64,000 bases of DNA from Gammaproteobacteria bacterium (lineage in GTDB: Bacteria; Pseudomonadota; Gammaproteobacteria; Arenicellales; Arenicellaceae): the NCBI GenBank assembly GCA_022447525.1, contig JAKVBA010000028.1, positions 38,539 to 102,538 of the forward strand. Reading direction: 5' to 3'. Below are positions 8,803 through 19,260 of this stretch, piece after piece; position 1 is the first letter of the stretch; each line of letters begins with the position of its first letter. Below the pieces are notes generated by a model. It made no database searches and had not been told where the DNA came from. It saw only the letters and a list, made by a program, of their open reading frames with translations. The translations under genes were made by a program, and so were the position numbers.

Positions 8803-9897
8803 ATGTCTGATTTTGAACCTCAAGTGGTCCCACTTGAACTAGGCGAACAGTCTTACGATATTACCGTCGCTTACAATTTAAAAGATAATCTAAGTAGCTT
8901 TTTGCAGCCATGGAATAAAGGCCAGCAATGGGTGGTTGTCACTCAGCAGGCCATCTATGATTTGTATTCTCAGGTTATAGACCATCTAAAGGTTGAGGGC
9001 TTTAAAGTGGAAGCCATTATTGTTCCTGGTGATGAGTCAGCAAAAAACATTCAACACGCAGAGCAGGTGTGGACTAAGATGGTTGAGCTTGGCTGTGACA
9101 GATCATCAATTCTTTTGGCTATGGGGGGTGGTGTAGTTGGCGATTTGGGTGGTTTTGTTGCCTCAACCTACATGCGTGGAATTCCCTTTATTCAACTTCC
9201 AACCACTTTGCTGGCAATGGTGGATTCCGCAATTGGGGGTAAGACAGCAGTGAATCTCCCAGCTGGAAAAAACTTAGTTGGAGCGATCTATCAGCCTAAA
9301 GCAGTTTTCGTTGATCCAAGCTTTTTAGAGACATTACCAAGAAGAAATGTGATTTCCTCCTTAGCTGAGGCTGTGAAATACGGTTTTATACGAGATTTAG
9401 AAATATACGAAGCATTTGTAAATCGATTTGAGGCGCTTGTTGGTATGAAAGATCAAGCCTTATTGGCCGATATTATCGCAAAGAGTTGCAATATCAAGGC
9501 TCAAATAGTTTCAAATGATCAGTTTGAAGGAGGAGAGCGTAAATTGCTTAATTTTGGGCACACAATCGGCCATGCTTTTGAAACAATCCAAGAATATGGT
9601 GGTCTTTATCATGGAGAGGCGGTCGTCTATGGCATGAAATGCGCGAGTTATATATCTCATAAAAAAGGCCTGCTGAACGATGATGAGTTTGAATCAGCAA
9701 TGCAGGTGTTGAATCGATTTGATTTGCCTGAACTCGGTGAAGTCGAGCCTGAAAGAGTGCTGGAGATAGTTAGTCATGATAAGAAAAACATCAATGGAAC
9801 ACTGAGTTTTATTCTCATAGATGGGCTGGGTAATGGTGTTATTAATACAGGCGTTACATCAGAAGATATCATCGACAGTCTGTCAGTAGTTTCCTAA
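8803..9897 (+). CDS. aroB: 3-dehydroquinate synthase
   Basis: Cyclises DAHP to 3-dehydroquinate with NAD+ and a divalent metal. The 364 residues match AroB. Signatures: PGDESAKN, the NAD loop GGGVVGDLGGFVAST, QLPTTLLAMVDSAIGGKTAV, LAEAVKYG (metal-ligand Glu), LNFGHTIGHAFE and HGEAVVYGM (metal-ligand His residues). ATG at 8803 lies close after aroE, in the same direction. In most gammaproteobacteria aroB follows aroK; here aroE takes that place. Confidence 0.97.
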   Translation: MSDFEPQVVPLELGEQSYDITVAYNLKDNLSSFLQPWNKGQQWVVVTQQAIYDLYSQVIDHLKVEGFKVEAIIVPGDESAKNIQHAEQVWTKMVELGCDRSSILLAMGGGVVGDLGGFVASTYMRGIPFIQLPTTLLAMVDSAIGGKTAVNLPAGKNLVGAIYQPKAVFVDPSFLETLPRRNVISSLAEAVKYGFIRDLEIYEAFVNRFEALVGMKDQALLADIIAKSCNIKAQIVSNDQFEGGERKLLNFGHTIGHAFETIQEYGGLYHGEAVVYGMKCASYISHKKGLLNDDEFESAMQVLNRFDLPELGEVEPERVLEIVSHDKKNINGTLSFILIDGLGNGVINTGVTSEDIIDSLSVVS

Positions 9898-9927
9898 GAA
9901 ATTGCTTTTAATTAAGAATATAAGTTA

Positions 9928-10365
9928 ATGAAAATATTAATTTTAAATGGTCCAAACTTGAATTTGTTAGGGGAGCGAGAACCCGAGGTGTATGGCAGTG
10001 AATCTCTCGAGGATCTCAATCTCTTTATCAAGACAAGCGATCAGGCCAGTTCTTTTGACTTGCATTTCTTTCAGTCTAATCATGAGGGGGCCTTAATTGA
10101 CTTTATGCAAGGTCATAGAAAATCGGCACAAGGAATGGTTATCAATCCTGGTGGTTTGACTCATTACTCTGTTGCGTTAAGGGATGCAATTGCTGGGTGT
10201 CAGATTCCCACTGTCGAGGTGCATCTATCCGATATTTATGCCAGAGAAGCTTTTCGTCAAGTATCGATGGTTAAAGATGTATGCATCAAACAGATAAGTG
10301 GTCTCGGTAAGCAAGGTTATTTAGAGGCTTTGACTGCGCTTAAAGATCATTTTGCCACCGGATAG
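9928..10365 (+). CDS. aroQ: 3-dehydroquinate dehydratase, type II
   Basis: Dehydrates 3-dehydroquinate to 3-dehydroshikimate by the trans-elimination type II mechanism. At 145 residues it has the type II hallmarks: ILNGPNLNLLGEREPEVYG at the N-terminus with the catalytic Tyr, QSNHEGALID, INPGGLTHYSVALRDA and VEVHLSDIYARE with the catalytic His. It follows aroB by 30 bp and completes three successive steps encoded together. The type I enzyme (AroD) is unrelated and not seen here. Confidence 0.96.
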   Translation: MKILILNGPNLNLLGEREPEVYGSESLEDLNLFIKTSDQASSFDLHFFQSNHEGALIDFMQGHRKSAQGMVINPGGLTHYSVALRDAIAGCQIPTVEVHLSDIYAREAFRQVSMVKDVCIKQISGLGKQGYLEALTALKDHFATG

Positions 10366-10402
10366 TTAGGACCTTTGTGCTGCAGTTTCTTCTGGAAATT
10401 AG

Positions 10403-11524
<1,122 letters not shown>

Positions 11525-11689
11525 TCCGCGCTGCAAAAATGATACTTGGCTCAAATGAGTGAGCACACTTATTAAGCCAGAGGGGTTTTAATTCAAAATT
11601 GAACCCTTAAAACTGAGTAATCCATAGAGTGAATCGCGCCTTTCAAGGGTGTCGATGTCAACAATTAGAACAAATAAAGGTAGTCACCC

Positions 11690-12034
11690 ATGACCGATTT
11701 TTTTCAACAACTGCTTTCTTTCTTTATCTCCGATGCGATGGCTCAATCAGGCGGCGCTTCTGGTCCTAGCACTTTGCAGGGCTTGTTGCCGATGGTAGCG
11801 CTTTTCGTGATCTTCTATTTCCTATTGATTAGACCACAACAAAAGCGACAGAAAGAACACAAAAATATGGTCGCTGGTCTAGCAAAAGGTGATGAGGTGG
11901 TCACGATGGGTGGTGTCCTTGGCAAGATTACGTCTCTGGACGAAAATTTTATCACCCTTGAAATAGCCAAAGGTGTGGAAATTCGAGTTCAGCGTCAATC
12001 TGTGCACGCAATGATGCCTAAAGGTACTGTTTAG
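11690..12034 (+). CDS. yajC: Sec translocon accessory subunit YajC
   Basis: A 114-residue inner-membrane protein that associates with SecDF in E. coli. One hydrophobic segment (about residues 27-48, LLPMVALFVIFYFLLI) is followed by the family signature RPQQKRQKEH and by GDEVVTMGGVLGKI. Its N-terminal amphipathic stretch includes AMAQSGG. It lies 165 bp after tgt and 101 bp before secD, on the same strand. Confidence 0.95.
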   Translation: MTDFFQQLLSFFISDAMAQSGGASGPSTLQGLLPMVALFVIFYFLLIRPQQKRQKEHKNMVAGLAKGDEVVTMGGVLGKITSLDENFITLEIAKGVEIRVQRQSVHAMMPKGTV

Positions 12035-12135
12035 ATAGTCCCTGAGAAGTGTGAATTTGAACGCAGTCCTCGCCCTCTAGTAAAAAGTTATTGCTTGTTT
12101 GCTGAAAGCAGCAACTAAAACTGAAATTTAACAAA

Positions 12136-13998
12136 ATGAATAGAAATCCAATCTGGAAGTATTTAGTTCTTGCGCTGATTTTGATGTTCGGTGCGATCTA
12201 CGCTACTCCGAATTTATTTCAAGCCGCACCTGGCGTGCAAATTATTGGTGACAAAACTCGTAACATCAGCGTTGATAGTGATGTGCTGTCGCGAGCGTCT
12301 ACAATTTTAAAGTCACACGATATTGAAATCGATTCAATCAGCTTAGATGCTGGAAAGATAAAGGCCAGACTTCAATCTGAGGCAGATCAAACAAAAGCAA
12401 GAGATGCATTGAAAACCGAGTTAGGCAGAGACTATCCAGTTGCTATGACTGACTTTCAGACTACGCCTAGCTGGTTGCAGAACATGGGCGCTGCGCCTAT
12501 GTACTTGGGTCTGGATCTGCGGGGAGGAGTGCATTTTTTACTTCAAGTTGATATGGCCGAAGCCCAAAGGAAAGCGATACAGAATTATCAACAAGATATA
12601 CGCACAATGTTGCGTGAAAATAAACTATATAACTCAGGGGTTAATCGTAAAGATAATAGCTTTGTGGTTGGTTTCAAGACACAAGAGCTTCGTGATAAAG
12701 CCTTAAACCAGTCCTTAAGGCAATTTTCAGCATTGCAGATCGATGATTCGGAAGAGGGTGATAAGTTTTTACTCACTCTTTCATTGACTGAAAATTCAAT
12801 CAAAGAGATCAAGAAGTCCGCTCTTAAAAAAAATATCGAAGCACTTAGAAACCGGGTTGACCAACTTGGTGTATCGGAACCAGTTATTCAACAGCAAGGA
12901 TTAGATCGAATTGTGGTACAGCTTCCAGGTGTTAAGGACCCCGAATTAGCAAAGGAAATACTCGGTAAAACCGCGACTTTGGAAGTGCGCATGGTGGATG
13001 AAGACAATGCTCTGGAGTCAAGTGTTCGTGGTCGTGTCCCGGCAGGATCGCAACGTTACTTTTACAGAGACGGTCGCGCGATCCTTTTGAAGAAACGACT
13101 CCTGTATTCAGGTGACAATATCATTGACGCCAGTGCTGGTATAGATACTCAGCGTGGTGGACAAATCGTTAACATTACCTTGGACTCCAAAGGGTCGGCG
13201 GTAAACTCGGATGTTACTGGTAAAAATATTGGCAAACGTATGGCGGTCGTCTATGTCGAGGTTTTAGTTGAAACATCGATAAACGCGGCGGGTGAGGAAG
13301 TCGTCAAACGCAAACGAATTGAAGAGGTCATTACTGCGCCGGTAATTAATGAGCAGCTCGGAGCTCGCTTTCAGATTTCGGGCTTGAACGAACCAGGTGA
13401 AGCTCAAAGTTTGGCCTTATTGTTGCGAGCTGGATCTTTAGCTGCGCCAGTCTATATTATTGAAGAACGAACCGTTGGTCCGAGTTTAGGTGCGGAAAAT
13501 ATCGAAAAAGGCTTTAAGTCGGTGCTCTATGGGTTCTTGGCTGTACTGATTTTTATGGTGGTCTATTACAGAGTATTTGGAACTGTTGCGAGTTTTGCCT
13601 TGTGCTTAAACCTGGTTATCATTGTGGCCGTACTTTCCTTGCTGCAAGCAACTTTAACATTACCTGGCGTCGCAGGTATGGTTCTAACCGTTGGTATGGC
13701 GGTTGATGCTAATGTGCTTATTTTCGAGCGAATTCGAGAAGAGATAAAAGCAGGTGCACCACCGCAAACAGCCATACATCGAGGCTACGATAACGCTTTT
13801 TCAACAATTATCGACGCTAATTTAACCACCCTTATTGCTGCATTGGTGTTGTTTCAATTTGGCACAGGCCCAATCAAAGGGTTTGCTATTACATTGAGTA
13901 TAGGTATTGCGACTTCAATGCTCACCGCTATTTTCGTTTCTCGAATCTTAGTCAACCTGTTCTACGGTAAGCGCCGCTTAGATAAGTTGGCGATTTAG
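12136..13998 (+). CDS. secD: protein translocase subunit SecD
   Basis: With SecF it uses proton motive force to draw preproteins through SecYEG. The 620 residues match SecD (615 in E. coli). There is an N-terminal membrane segment (WKYLVLALILMFGAIY), a large periplasmic domain with YLGLDLRGGVHFLLQVD and RNRVDQLGVSEPVIQQQG, and five C-terminal membrane segments. The latter include GMAVDANVLIFERIREE, with the conserved Asp used in proton flow. It is followed 21 bp later by secF. Confidence 0.97.
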   Translation: MNRNPIWKYLVLALILMFGAIYATPNLFQAAPGVQIIGDKTRNISVDSDVLSRASTILKSHDIEIDSISLDAGKIKARLQSEADQTKARDALKTELGRDYPVAMTDFQTTPSWLQNMGAAPMYLGLDLRGGVHFLLQVDMAEAQRKAIQNYQQDIRTMLRENKLYNSGVNRKDNSFVVGFKTQELRDKALNQSLRQFSALQIDDSEEGDKFLLTLSLTENSIKEIKKSALKKNIEALRNRVDQLGVSEPVIQQQGLDRIVVQLPGVKDPELAKEILGKTATLEVRMVDEDNALESSVRGRVPAGSQRYFYRDGRAILLKKRLLYSGDNIIDASAGIDTQRGGQIVNITLDSKGSAVNSDVTGKNIGKRMAVVYVEVLVETSINAAGEEVVKRKRIEEVITAPVINEQLGARFQISGLNEPGEAQSLALLLRAGSLAAPVYIIEERTVGPSLGAENIEKGFKSVLYGFLAVLIFMVVYYRVFGTVASFALCLNLVIIVAVLSLLQATLTLPGVAGMVLTVGMAVDANVLIFERIREEIKAGAPPQTAIHRGYDNAFSTIIDANLTTLIAALVLFQFGTGPIKGFAITLSIGIATSMLTAIFVSRILVNLFYGKRRLDKLAI

Positions 13999-14019
13999 CT
14001 AGTTCAAAAGGTTAAAATT

Positions 14020-14970
14020 ATGCAAATATTATCTAAAGAAACAAAGATCGACTTTATTGGACTACGAGTGGGCGCGTTGATAGTGTCGCTGGCTATTATC
14101 GCTGCCGGTGTGTATTCGTTGATTACAAAAGGGCTTAACTTTGGCATTGATTTTGAGGGCGGAACTAAAGTTGAATTGATCTATGAACAAGACGTTGCGA
14201 TCGAGTCGGTACGTGAGGCGTTGCTTAAAGGCGGATACACTGAAGCGGTTGTACAACACTTTGGCTCCAATAAAGACGTATTGATTAGAATTCCCCTGTC
14301 GGAGGAAAATAGTGATGTTGATTCGAGCACTCGACTCGTCGAATATTTAAACTCTTCTAGCTTGGGTGTAGCTACCCTGAGAAGTGTTGAATTTGTTGGG
14401 CCGACATTTGGTAAAGAATTGTTTGAAAAAGGTATTCTGGCGCTTATCTATTCTTTGATCGGGGTCATGATCTATGTGGCCTTTAGATTTGAGTGGAAAT
14501 TTTCTTTAGGTTCAGTCACTGCTCTGATTCACGATGTAATCATTACGCTTGGCGTATTTTCAATTCTTGGACTCGAATTCACTCTACCTGTACTGGCCGC
14601 CCTGCTCGCAGTGATCGGTTACTCACTCAACGACACAATCGTTGTTTTTGACAGGATAAGAGAAAACTTCCGAAAAATGCGTGAAACCGAGACCTCTGAG
14701 ATTATGAATTTCTCGATCAACCAGACTTTACCGAGAACGATTCTTACGTCGTTAACCACTTTGTTGGTATTGGTGATGCTTTATTTATACGGGGGCGACG
14801 CACTCAATGGTTTTGCGGCTACCCTTATTATTGGTGTTTTGATAGGAACCTACTCATCAATTTTTGTGGCTAGCCCAACGGTACTAGCCCTCGGCGCAAA
14901 GCCTGACGACTTAATACAAGAAGTCGTAGAGAAAGAAGGCGCGGAACATCCGGACATGTATATGCCCTAG
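14020..14970 (+). CDS. secF: protein translocase subunit SecF
   Basis: Partner of SecD. The 316 residues have six membrane segments and one periplasmic loop. Signatures: NFGIDFEGGTKVEL near the first segment, VEFVGPTFGKEL, ALIHDVIITLGVFS and GYSLNDTIVVFDRIREN, then SINQTLPRTILTSLTTL. The start at ATG 14020 lies 21 bp after secD, so the two are cotranscribed. Confidence 0.97.
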   Translation: MQILSKETKIDFIGLRVGALIVSLAIIAAGVYSLITKGLNFGIDFEGGTKVELIYEQDVAIESVREALLKGGYTEAVVQHFGSNKDVLIRIPLSEENSDVDSSTRLVEYLNSSSLGVATLRSVEFVGPTFGKELFEKGILALIYSLIGVMIYVAFRFEWKFSLGSVTALIHDVIITLGVFSILGLEFTLPVLAALLAVIGYSLNDTIVVFDRIRENFRKMRETETSEIMNFSINQTLPRTILTSLTTLLVLVMLYLYGGDALNGFAATLIIGVLIGTYSSIFVASPTVLALGAKPDDLIQEVVEKEGAEHPDMYMP

Positions 14971-15034
14971 TCATCTGGTTGTCATGATTGAATAGAGCAT
15001 TTGAAAGATTTTAAAATTTTAGTGGAGAACTTTC

Positions 15035-16312
15035 ATGTTTAACAAAAGTAACGATATTGCGTCGTATGATCCCGAGATTTGGGCTGCAATTGAAGACGAA
15101 AATACCCGTCAAGAAGAACACATAGAACTTATTGCTTCTGAAAATTACGCTAGCCCTGCCGTAATGCAAGCACAAGGCACAAAGCTCACTAATAAGTACG
15201 CCGAAGGGTATCCGGGTAAACGTTATTATGGTGGTTGTGCCTATGTAGATGTCGCAGAAGATTTGGCCATAGCTCGTCTAAAAGAATTATTCGGTGCAGA
15301 TTATGCCAACGTTCAGCCTCATTCTGGTTCATCGGCAAATATTGCTGTTTATCAGGCCGTTCTTAAGCCCGGCGATACAGTACTTGGCATGAGTCTCGAT
15401 CACGGCGGACATTTGACTCATGGTGCAAAAGTTAATTTCTCTGGACGCATTTATAATTCAGTGCAATATGGCTTAGTTGAGGAAACCGGCGAGATTGATT
15501 ACGAGCAGGTCGAAGAGTTGGCGCTTGAGCATAAGCCCAAAATGATCATCGCCGGATTCAGTGCTTACTCAAGAGTTGTGGATTGGCAAAAATTTAGAGA
15601 TATTGCAGACAAAGTCGGCGCAATAATGATGTGCGATATCGCTCACATCGCTGGATTGATTGCCGCCGGGCTTTACCCTAGCCCGGTACAGATAGCTGAT
15701 GTTTGTACGTCTACTACTCATAAGACCTTACGAGGCCCTCGTGGTGGAATCATTATGGCCAAGAGTAATCCTGATTTGGAAAAAGCTCTTAACTCTCGAG
15801 TTTTTCCAGGCTCACAGGGTGGTCCGTTAATGCATGTGATCGCAGCAAAAGCCGTGGCTTTCAAAGAAGCACTTTCTCCAGAGTTTAAAGACTACCAGCA
15901 ACACGTGTTGGATAACTCTAGAGCCTTACAAAAAGGCTTAGAGGAGCGCGGCTATGGAACGGTTTCAGGTGGTACGGATAATCACTTGTGCTTGATCAGC
16001 CTTATTGAAAAAGGAATCACTGGTAAAGCGGCCGAAGCGGCTTTGGGTGCCGCAAATATTACGGTTAACAAAAATAGTGTTCCTGGTGATCCACAGAGCC
16101 CGTTCGTGACCAGTGGTATTCGTATTGGTACGCCTGCTATCACCACTCGAGGTTTTGGTACTGCAGAAATGTCTAAGTTAGCTACTTGGATGGCTGATGT
16201 AATGGATTCTGTTACTGCCGAAGGTGACTTTGATAGTGGTGTTACAGATAGGGTTAAGTCCGAGGTTCTAGAGCTTTGTGGGCAATTCCCTGTGTACGAT
16301 CACAGCGACTAA
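15035..16312 (+). CDS. glyA: serine hydroxymethyltransferase
   Basis: PLP enzyme converting serine and tetrahydrofolate to glycine and methylene-THF. At 425 residues it is close to E. coli GlyA (417). [28 protein letters not shown] and the PLP-binding Lys230 in [12 protein letters not shown] (Lys229 in E. coli) are clear. ATG 15035 has GGAG nine bases upstream. It is followed 24 bp later by nrdR; glyA-nrdR-rib is a frequent order in gammaproteobacteria. I see no glycine riboswitch in the 64-bp leader. Confidence 0.97.
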   Translation: MFNKSNDIASYDPEIWAAIEDENTRQEEHIELIASENYASPAVMQAQGTKLTNKYAEGYPGKRYYGGCAYVDVAEDLAIARLKELFGADYANVQPHSGSSANIAVYQAVLKPGDTVLGMSLDHGGHLTHGAKVNFSGRIYNSVQYGLVEETGEIDYEQVEELALEHKPKMIIAGFSAYSRVVDWQKFRDIADKVGAIMMCDIAHIAGLIAAGLYPSPVQIADVCTSTTHKTLRGPRGGIIMAKSNPDLEKALNSRVFPGSQGGPLMHVIAAKAVAFKEALSPEFKDYQQHVLDNSRALQKGLEERGYGTVSGGTDNHLCLISLIEKGITGKAAEAALGAANITVNKNSVPGDPQSPFVTSGIRIGTPAITTRGFGTAEMSKLATWMADVMDSVTAEGDFDSGVTDRVKSEVLELCGQFPVYDHSD

Positions 16313-16336
16313 AGTTCTACAAAACGAGACTTACGC

Positions 16337-16861
16337 GTGCGCTGCCCTTTTTGTCAAAATGAAGACACCCGAGTTATTGACTCTCGTCTGAACGAGAGTC
16401 GTGACGTGGTAAGACGGCGGCGCGCTTGTGAAGCTTGTGGAGAGAGGTTTAGCACAGTAGAAGAGGCTAGTCTCAAATTGCCGTACATCGTTAAGAGTAA
16501 TGGTGATAGAGAGAACTATGATGAATCTAAATTGGCGAGAGGGCTTGAGAGAGCGCTCGAAAAAAGGCCAGTAGACTCACTTGAAATCGAGAACATTTTA
16601 CACAGAATTAAGCGAAATCTGCTTACCTGTGGCGAGAGAGAAGTTCCCTCATTAACTCTTGGCGAACTGGTGATGAACGAATTGCGAGAAATCGATCAAG
16701 TGGCGTACGTTCGATTCGCCTCGGTATATCGGTCTTTTCAAGACGTTGATGCATTTAGCAATGAGATCCGCAGATTACAAGAAGAGACCGTGCGCGGACG
16801 TAGTGATCGTCGCGAGAAAGCTCGAGCTGCTATCCAACGTAAACCTTCAAAACAACCCTAG
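16337..16861 (+). CDS. nrdR: transcriptional repressor NrdR
   Basis: ATP/dATP-sensing repressor of ribonucleotide reductase genes. An N-terminal zinc ribbon (CPFC near residue 3 and CEACGERF near residue 31) with VIDSR and RRRRACE is followed by an ATP-cone domain (LPYIVKSNGDRENYDESKL, then VAYVRFASVYRSF). The start is GTG 16337, fixed by the family's MRCPFC opening. At 174 residues it is longer than the E. coli protein (149), with a basic C-terminal tail. It sits between glyA and ribD. Confidence 0.96.
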   Translation: MRCPFCQNEDTRVIDSRLNESRDVVRRRRACEACGERFSTVEEASLKLPYIVKSNGDRENYDESKLARGLERALEKRPVDSLEIENILHRIKRNLLTCGEREVPSLTLGELVMNELREIDQVAYVRFASVYRSFQDVDAFSNEIRRLQEETVRGRSDRREKARAAIQRKPSKQP

Positions 16862-16882
16862 TCCAACTTTATTAACAGCCAA

Positions 16883-18010
16883 GTGACAGCGTTAAGCGAC
16901 ATACAATACATGCATGAGGTGTTGTCTCTTGCCGAAAAAGGCCGGAGAACAACGCAACCCAATCCTAGAGTTGGGTGTTTGATTGTAAATGATGGTGAAA
17001 TAGTAGGTAGCGGTTATCACCGGTCTGCAGGTGAGCTGCATGCCGAGAGGCTTGCGCTGGTAGATGCTGGTGAAAAAGCTAGAGGCGCAACGGCCTACGT
17101 TAATTTGGAACCTTGTTGTCATCAAGGTCGAACTCCGCCTTGTACGGACGCGCTTATTGATGCTGGCGTGAGTCGTGTTGTTGCAGCAATGAGTGATCCC
17201 AATCCAAGAGTAAGTGGCTCCGGCTTCGAGTTGTTGGCAAACGCTGGTATCGAAGTTGATAAAGATGTTCTAAAAGAACAGTCGCTTTGGCTAAATCGAG
17301 GCTTTGTGAGTCGCATGGCTCGTAAAAGACCATGGGTGAAATTAAAATCTGCTGCGACTCTAGACGGACGTACGGCCGCTTTTGATGGTACTAGTAAGTG
17401 GATTACAGGCGATGACTCACGCCAACAAGTGCAGGCTTTGAGAGCTGAGTGCTCTGCAATTTTGACTGGTGTTGGAACCGTACTGGCGGACGACCCTAAT
17501 ATGAACGTAAGGGAGCACCCTGATTTTCAAATCGAAAGGCAACCTCTGCGAGTTGTGCTTGATAGCAGATTACAAACTCCATTAGATTCTCGAATCATTG
17601 GGTCTGATCAAAGATTGGTGATTTTCACATTATCTAATGACGTTGATAAAATGGCCGCATTGATCGAACAAGGCGCGGAAGTGATCAAACTGGATCAGAT
17701 TGAAGGCGATCAACTCGACCTAAAACTGGTCCTACGCGAATTGGCGAAATGGGAATGTAATGAAGTTTTGGTGGAAGCTGGTCAAACCCTAAGTGGTGCT
17801 TTTTTGCAAAGAGGGCTGGTGGATGAACTAATTCTCTACTACGCAGGAAGTTTGTTAGGTGATCAAGGTATGAGTATGTTTCAGTTCGATGAGGCGATAG
17901 AATTTGAAAAGCGTCCAGAGTTTAAAATCCGAGGCGCTGAAATGGTAGATCAGGATATTCGAGTCCTCGCTCATAATGAGACAAGCCTCAAAGAGCTCGA
18001 TGCCGTCTAA
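16883..18010 (+). CDS. ribD: bifunctional riboflavin deaminase/reductase RibD
   Basis: Carries out the second and third steps of riboflavin synthesis: deamination of the pyrimidine, then reduction of its ribose. The N-terminal deaminase has QPNPRVGCLIV, the zinc site GELHAERLAL and PCCHQGRTPPC; the reductase domain starts near KLKSAATLDGRTA. The protein has 375 residues. I take GTG 16883 because DIQYMHEVL matches the usual N-terminus; ATG 16910 is an alternative. It lies in the run nrdR-ribD-ribE. Confidence 0.96.
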   Translation: MTALSDIQYMHEVLSLAEKGRRTTQPNPRVGCLIVNDGEIVGSGYHRSAGELHAERLALVDAGEKARGATAYVNLEPCCHQGRTPPCTDALIDAGVSRVVAAMSDPNPRVSGSGFELLANAGIEVDKDVLKEQSLWLNRGFVSRMARKRPWVKLKSAATLDGRTAAFDGTSKWITGDDSRQQVQALRAECSAILTGVGTVLADDPNMNVREHPDFQIERQPLRVVLDSRLQTPLDSRIIGSDQRLVIFTLSNDVDKMAALIEQGAEVIKLDQIEGDQLDLKLVLRELAKWECNEVLVEAGQTLSGAFLQRGLVDELILYYAGSLLGDQGMSMFQFDEAIEFEKRPEFKIRGAEMVDQDIRVLAHNETSLKELDAV

Positions 18011-18048
18011 ACTATGGCTCCATTAGTAATCAAGAGAAGAGGTCGGAG

Positions 18049-18702
18049 ATGTTTACAGGATTGATCGAAACGATTGGAGAGGTTGTATCGTCAAAAAGAG
18101 TCGGCGGTGATGTGCGGATTGCTGTGTCTGCTCCGGATTACTCTGAAGTTGACGTGGAATTGGGCGCCAGTATTGCAATTAACGGTGTTTGCTTAACTGT
18201 TATTGAGCAAAGCGGCCACGTGTTTTCATTTGACGTGTCGGTTGAATCTATCAATCATACCTTGATCGGCGAATGGAAAGCCGGATCAAAGGTAAATTTG
18301 GAAATGGCGTTATTACCAACAACTAGATTAGGCGGACATCTCGTGTCCGGTCATGTTGACGGCTTAGCTAGTTTAGTTGGTTTGGAAAGCGATGCTAGAT
18401 CTTGGAGAATGGTTTTCGAAGCACCTCAGGATTTGGCTAAATACATAGCGAAAAAAGGTTCTATCACAATTAATGGAACCAGTCTCACTGTTAATAACGT
18501 TGACGGCCTTGAGTTTGATGTTAATGTGATACCACACACTTTTGAGGTTACCACCCTTGGGGATTTATCAGTGGGAGACAAAGTCCACATTGAAGTCGAC
18601 CTTATCGCAAGATATTTAGAAAGGCTTCTGACAGGAGCTTCAGACGCTAGCTCCGGTGGCACTCTTACGGAATCGTTTTTGTCAGAACATGGCTTCTCCT
18701 AA
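18049..18702 (+). CDS. ribE: riboflavin synthase alpha chain
   Basis: Dismutates two 6,7-dimethyl-8-ribityllumazine molecules to riboflavin. The 217 residues form two similar beta-barrel halves. The first begins MFTGLIETIG and holds SIAINGVCLTV; the second has GHVDGLASL and SITINGTSLTV, and the C-terminus should be the trimerising helix. ATG 18049 follows TCGGAG. It lies 38 bp after ribD. The symbol follows the E. coli ribC/ribE convention for the alpha chain. Confidence 0.95.
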   Translation: MFTGLIETIGEVVSSKRVGGDVRIAVSAPDYSEVDVELGASIAINGVCLTVIEQSGHVFSFDVSVESINHTLIGEWKAGSKVNLEMALLPTTRLGGHLVSGHVDGLASLVGLESDARSWRMVFEAPQDLAKYIAKKGSITINGTSLTVNNVDGLEFDVNVIPHTFEVTTLGDLSVGDKVHIEVDLIARYLERLLTGASDASSGGTLTESFLSEHGFS

Positions 18703-18808
18703 GAGGAGCGATGCTATTTAATTTTTCCCTCTATTTGAACCATTAATGACGTTTTTGTTCTAGCTTGTTAAGCTTTACACCACTAGACACTTATTCTCGA
18801 GAAATTCG

Positions 18809-19201
18809 ATGTTAGTTACCCCCTTATTTGCTGCATTGTTCGGCGTTCTCTATTTTATACTCTCAATCAACGTGGTTCGTTTTAGACTCGGTCAAAGAGT
18901 TTCTCTGGGCAATGGTGACAATCAAGACATTGAAAAAGCAATTCGTATTCATGCTAATTTCATTGAATATGTACCGTTAATATTGCTCTTGTTTTATTTT
19001 TATGAGGTCATGAGCCTCTCCAGCTCTCTGGTTTTGTTTTTGGCTAGCACACTATTTATAGCAAGGGTTTGTCATATTATAGGTATGGTGAATCCAACAG
19101 AGCTGGTGTTATTGAGGCAGGTGGGCGCGGCCGTAACGTTTCTCGTTTTGGTCGTTATATCCTGTGCTTTAGCTTTAAAATACATACCAGTAAGTGTGTA
19201 A
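18809..19201 (+). CDS. MAPEG-family membrane protein
   Basis: A 130-residue protein with four hydrophobic segments (about residues 3-21, 52-68, 72-88 and 105-125). RVSLGNGDNQDIEKAIRIH followed by NFIEYVPL is the MAPEG hallmark (eicosanoid/glutathione-metabolism membrane proteins, including bacterial YecN-like members). The substrate in bacteria is unknown. It is inserted between ribE and ribB on the same strand, with 106 bp before and 59 bp after it, so it is probably cotranscribed. A role in flavin metabolism is not implied by its family. Confidence 0.8.
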   Translation: MLVTPLFAALFGVLYFILSINVVRFRLGQRVSLGNGDNQDIEKAIRIHANFIEYVPLILLLFYFYEVMSLSSSLVLFLASTLFIARVCHIIGMVNPTELVLLRQVGAAVTFLVLVVISCALALKYIPVSV

Positions 19202-19260
19202 GCATTACAAAGGCTTGCACTTAGCGTTTTAACTTCGAATTTACTAAACATACCTAGATT

